The position numbers and the translations under genes are program-made. DNA of 64,000 nucleotides. Source: Bacillota bacterium. Its GTDB lineage: Bacteria; Bacillota; Clostridia; Christensenellales; Aristaeellaceae. Of this stretch, positions 61,142 through 64,000 are shown in pieces. The notes under the pieces were generated by a model that was not told where the DNA came from, did no database searches, and saw only the letters and a list, made by a program, of their open reading frames with translations. Numbering within the stretch: position 1 is the first letter of the stretch; each line of letters begins with the position of its first letter. The stretch covers positions 11,211 through 75,210 of the forward strand of contig JAEWYP010000067.1 of the NCBI GenBank assembly GCA_023395615.1, read 5' to 3'.

Positions 61142-61160
61142 AGCCTTGCAAAGCAAGGCT
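61142..61160 (+). other. second hairpin in the dnaK-dnaJ gap
   Basis: AGCCTTGC (61142-61149) pairs perfectly with GCAAGGCT (61153-61160) over an AAA loop, followed by a TG/T-rich run. It may be a partial terminator or an RNA-processing site. Confidence 0.45.
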
Positions 61161-61245
61161 TCTGTGTGTCTTTGGGCGACTGTGATTCCATGGCGTGGCC
61201 CGGGACATGAAAACAGTCAGGAATGTTGCTTAAGTAGGTGAGCAT

Positions 61246-62376
61246 TTGGCTAAACGCGATTATTACGAGGTGCTCGGCGTGCCCAAAACGGCCACCGATG
61301 CCGAAATCAAGAGCGCATACCGGAAGAAAGCCAAGGAATGCCATCCCGATCTGAACCAGAACGATAAGACCGCCGAAGCGCGTTTTAAGGAGCTTAACGA
61401 AGCCAACGAGGTGTTAAGCGACCCCGATAAACGCGCCAAGTACGATCAATTCGGTTTCGACGGGCCCAACATGCAGGGCTTCGGCGGTGCAGGCGGCGGG
61501 GCGGGCGATTTCAGCGGCTTTAGCGGGTTTGGCGATTTCGGCAACATCTTCGATTCTATTTTCGGCGGCGGCATGGGCGGATCAGCCCGCAGGGAAGGCC
61601 CCGAGCAGGGCGACGACCTTCGCCATGACATCGCCATTACCTTTGAAGAAGCCGCGAACGGCTGCCAGAAGACTTTCGAGTTCATCCGTAACGAGAACTG
61701 CGAAACCTGCGGCGGCTCGGGTGCCAAACCCGGCACCAGCGCGCAGACCTGCCCCATGTGCCACGGTACCGGTCAGGTGCGGCAAAGCGGCGGCTTTATG
61801 GTAACCGTTCGTACGTGCCCCACTTGCCACGGCGAGGGCAAGATTGTAAAGGATAAGTGCACCGCCTGCAACGGAAGCGGTCGGGTACGCAAGCGTCGTA
61901 CCGCTACGGTTAAGGTACCTGCGGGCATTGACGACGGACAGACCATCGTGATGCGCGGTCAGGGTGAACCCGGTGCGCACGGTGGCCCAAGCGGTGATCT
62001 GTATGTTCGCGTTACGGTACGGCCCCATAAGCTGTTCCGCCGCGACGGCACAACGTTATTGCTGGATTTACCCATCACCATTTCGCAGGCGGCGCTGGGC
62101 GCGGACCTTGAGGTACCAACGCTTAAGCAGACGGTGAAATACCGCATCCCGGAAGGCACGCAGAACGATACGGAGTTCCGCCTGAAAGGGTACGGGCTGC
62201 CGAACCTTCGCGGCGGTGGAACCGGCGATCTGCTGGTGCGTGTAAAGGTGGAAGTGCCTAAGAAACTGAACGAAAAGCAGAAAGAACTGCTTCGCCAGTT
62301 TGAAAACAGCACAACGGGCAAGGAATACGAAGGGAAAAAGTCCTTTGTAGATAAACTGAAGGGAATGTTCCCGTAA
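61246..62376 (+). CDS. dnaJ: Co-chaperone DnaJ
   Basis: Stimulates DnaK ATPase and delivers substrates. The 376-residue protein has a J domain with the HPD motif (about 1-70), a Gly/Phe region, four CxxCxGxG zinc repeats (CETCGGSG, CPMCHGTG, CPTCHGEG, CTACNGSG) at about 145-215 and the C-terminal client domain. The start is TTG 61246 after AAGTAGGTGAGCA. Usual length. Confidence 0.97.
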   Translation: MAKRDYYEVLGVPKTATDAEIKSAYRKKAKECHPDLNQNDKTAEARFKELNEANEVLSDPDKRAKYDQFGFDGPNMQGFGGAGGGAGDFSGFSGFGDFGNIFDSIFGGGMGGSARREGPEQGDDLRHDIAITFEEAANGCQKTFEFIRNENCETCGGSGAKPGTSAQTCPMCHGTGQVRQSGGFMVTVRTCPTCHGEGKIVKDKCTACNGSGRVRKRRTATVKVPAGIDDGQTIVMRGQGEPGAHGGPSGDLYVRVTVRPHKLFRRDGTTLLLDLPITISQAALGADLEVPTLKQTVKYRIPEGTQNDTEFRLKGYGLPNLRGGGTGDLLVRVKVEVPKKLNEKQKELLRQFENSTTGKEYEGKKSFVDKLKGMFP

Positions 62377-62399
62377 ATACTTGCAGAATATGATCTTTG

Positions 62400-62436
62400 G
62401 GGGATGCTCCCGCGCGGCTTGCGCGGCGGCATCCCC
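62400..62436 (+). terminator. strong hairpin after dnaJ
   Basis: GGGGATGC (62400-62407) pairs with GCATCCCC (62429-62436) around an inner CCGCGC/GCGCGG arm. No T-tract follows, so it may attenuate rather than fully stop transcription into prmA. Confidence 0.65.
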
Positions 62437-62477
62437 TGTGATATGCTACAACGGATGAAAAGCGAGGAGGAACCCCG

Positions 62478-63434
62478 ATGGAATGGTGCGAGGCAATTGT
62501 GCACACGACGAGCGTGGCCAGCGACGTGGTGAGCGACTGGATGATACGTTTCGGCGCGACCGGAACGGAAATTGTGGATCGGGCGGATGTGCCGGATCCT
62601 GCCAAACCGGGGGTTTACTGGGAGTTGTACGATCCGAAAATGCTCGCCGCCATGCCGGAAGACGTGCTGGTCAAAGGCTGGTTTGAGCAGAACGAACATA
62701 CGCATGATGTGCTGGCTAACCTCCGCGCGCAGCTTTCAGCGCTGGTAAACGCACAAACGGGGCTGGATTTCGGCACGCTTACCATGGAGCTGAAGGATGT
62801 CGCCGACGAAGACTGGGCGGAGAACTGGAAACAGTATTACAAGCCTTTTCGCATCGGGAAACGTCTGGTGGTAAAACCTTCGTGGGAATCATACCGCGAA
62901 CAGCCGGGCGATTTGGTGGTGGAACTGGACCCCGGGATGGCCTTTGGCACCGGAACGCACGAAACGACTGGTATGTGCATGGAACTGCTGGACAAGCACC
63001 TGCAAAACGGCGTTTCCGTGATGGATGTGGGCACCGGCAGCGGTATCCTCGCCATTGCCGCGGCTCGCCTGGGCGCGCAAAACGTGCTAGCGGTGGATAT
63101 TGATCCCGACGCGGTGAAGGTTGCCAAAGAGAACGTGGCCCATAACGGGGTGGAGCAACAGGTGCGAGTGGTGCGGGGCGATCTGGTGAACGGCGAAACC
63201 ATGCCCTGCGGGCTGGCGGTAGCGAACATCGTGGCGGATGCTATTTGCATGCTGTGCGGGCCGTTAAAGCGGCATCTGGCGCCGGGTGGGCTGTTCATCT
63301 GCTCCGGGATCATTAAGGAGCGGGAAGCAGACGTGATGGCGGCGGTACAGGCCGAAGGCTATACGACGGTTGATCGGCTGACAAAAGGCGAATGGGTTGC
63401 CCTGTGCCTGAAGAACGAGGTAACCCGTGCATAG
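62478..63434 (+). CDS. prmA: Ribosomal protein L11 methyltransferase
   Basis: SAM-dependent enzyme that methylates ribosomal protein L11. Of 318 residues, the N-terminal recognition region is followed by VVELDPGMAFGTGTHETT, the SAM-binding MDVGTGSGILAIAA and AVDIDPDAV motifs. VANIVADAI replaces the more common NILA. The GAGGAGGAACCCC site is strong. It lies directly before rsmE, as in many Firmicutes. Confidence 0.95.
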   Translation: MEWCEAIVHTTSVASDVVSDWMIRFGATGTEIVDRADVPDPAKPGVYWELYDPKMLAAMPEDVLVKGWFEQNEHTHDVLANLRAQLSALVNAQTGLDFGTLTMELKDVADEDWAENWKQYYKPFRIGKRLVVKPSWESYREQPGDLVVELDPGMAFGTGTHETTGMCMELLDKHLQNGVSVMDVGTGSGILAIAAARLGAQNVLAVDIDPDAVKVAKENVAHNGVEQQVRVVRGDLVNGETMPCGLAVANIVADAICMLCGPLKRHLAPGGLFICSGIIKEREADVMAAVQAEGYTTVDRLTKGEWVALCLKNEVTRA

Positions 63435-64000
63435 GTGCTGGCTTGGGGAATGTGCCCCGCTTACGGTTGGCGACACAGTTACGCTGTCACGGGAGGAGAG
63501 CGCCCATGTGGCGCGCGTGCTGCGAATGAAGCCGGGTGAAACCGTGCAGTTGATCGCCGCGGAACGCCTGTATGAAGGGGAACTGTCGTTGGTCGACCAG
63601 CAGGCGACTACCGTGCGGGTACGCGCTGAAATGCCTTCGCCGGAGGCGGAGATACATGTAACGCTGGTGCAGGGCCTGCCCAAATTGGACAAAATGGAAT
63701 GGATCATCCAGAAGGCCACAGAGCTGGGCGTTTGGGACATCCTGCCGGTAGAGATGGAGCGTTCGGTCGCGCGCTTGGACGAAAAGGAACCGCAGAAACG
63801 CGAGCGTTGGACCCGTATTGCGCTGGAAGCCGCCAAACAGAGCGGCCGTGCGCATATCCCGGAAATTCTTCCGGCGCGCAAACTGGCGCAGGCGGCAAGC
63901 TACCTGAAGGCGGGCGGGTACGACGCGATTTTTGTTGCCTGGGAAGAGGAGGGTGAAACCTCTCTGAGCCATGCGCTGCAAAAGCTTCTGGCTTCGGGTG
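63427..64000 (+). CDS. rsmE: 16S rRNA m3U1498 methyltransferase, 3' end beyond the window
   Basis: SPOUT-family enzyme that methylates U1498 of 16S rRNA. The frame starts at GTG 63427 with GAGG upstream, overlaps the prmA stop by eight bases, and is open for 191 codons to the window edge. It shows VARVLRMKPG near the start and the SPOUT segment VQGLPKLDKMEWIIQKATELG, then ERWTRIALEAAKQSGR, a hallmark of RsmE. The C-terminal third, including the SAM-binding knot end, is missing here. Confidence 0.92.
   Translation, partial: MHRCWLGECAPLTVGDTVTLSREESAHVARVLRMKPGETVQLIAAERLYEGELSLVDQQATTVRVRAEMPSPEAEIHVTLVQGLPKLDKMEWIIQKATELGVWDILPVEMERSVARLDEKEPQKRERWTRIALEAAKQSGRAHIPEILPARKLAQAASYLKAGGYDAIFVAWEEEGETSLSHALQKLLASG

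Noticed and set aside
1..64000. Mobile elements, CRISPR arrays, tRNA or rRNA genes
   Set aside because: No transposase, integrase, regular spaced repeats or cloverleaf was seen; codon use and GC look even throughout.

Overview
The window looks like chromosomal DNA of a low-redundancy, fairly GC-rich (about 55% by eye) Gram-positive bacterium of the Clostridia. The evidence is a GlgB-GlgC-GlgD-GlgA glycogen operon with the Firmicutes-specific GlgD, HPr kinase/phosphorylase next to a ROK glucokinase, a CIRCE-HrcA heat-shock operon, strong GGAGG ribosome sites, and sigma-A promoters of the TTGACA-N17-TATAAT type. Placement below class (for example Christensenellales-like) is only a guess. No tRNA, rRNA, CRISPR array, insertion sequence or prophage was seen. 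This is core chromosome, densely packed with about 49 protein genes. Layout: 1-3.2 kb holds mannonate dehydratase (uxuA), with a divergent promoter and palindromic operator, and a secreted 5'-nucleotidase. 3.3-9.4 kb is the glycogen operon glgBCDA. 9.46-10.1 kb is a lone biotin transporter gene bioY under a BirA-type operator. 10.3-14.1 kb is a run of MFS transporter, AEC-family transporter, esterase and TlyA-type rRNA methyltransferase. 14.25-15.4 kb is a secreted protein with five SH3b repeats. 15.5-23.7 kb (minus) is the elongation-morphogenesis operon maf-mreB-mreC-mreD-PBP2-minD-rodA. 23.9-26.6 kb holds a PDZ/DUF512 Fe-S protein and the GTPase Der. 26.7-36.2 kb carries envelope genes: a secreted SH3b/peptidoglycan-binding protein, an unrecognised 808-residue protein, PBP1A, and a 700-residue membrane protein with Ig-like ectodomains and an acidic cytoplasmic tail. 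36.3-39.1 kb is a DUF2461 protein, a phosphohexomutase and a Nudix hydrolase. 39.4-42.5 kb is a copper-type P-ATPase divergent from an HxlR regulator. 42.6-44.7 kb has a DegT-type aminotransferase and phosphoglycerate mutase. 44.9-46.5 kb has a small membrane protein, an AT-rich stretch with four DnaA-box-like 9-mers, and a GNAT acetyltransferase. 46.6-53.6 kb (minus) is a tightly coupled operon: nucleotide-sugar epimerase, tadA, HAD phosphatase, hprK, ROK glucokinase, asnS and an SCP2-like protein. 53.85-55.66 kb (minus) is lepA. 55.8-64 kb is hemW-hrcA-grpE-dnaK-dnaJ-prmA-rsmE, the usual Firmicutes heat-shock neighbourhood, but with lepA inverted. How the genes work together: two main themes dominate. 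One is cell-wall elongation and envelope building (MreBCD, RodA, PBP2, PBP1A, MinD, SH3b and peptidoglycan-binding proteins, CapD-like epimerase). The other is carbon storage and sugar sensing (glycogen operon, UxuA, glucokinase, HprK, GpmA, phosphohexomutase). Protein quality control and translation factors fill the right end. The least explained items, and the best candidates for new biology, are the 808-residue protein at 28.4-30.8 kb, the Ig-ectodomain/acidic-tail protein at 34.1-36.2 kb with a hairpin between its ribosome site and start codon, and the DnaA-box cluster at 45.55-45.69 kb, which has no dnaA nearby.
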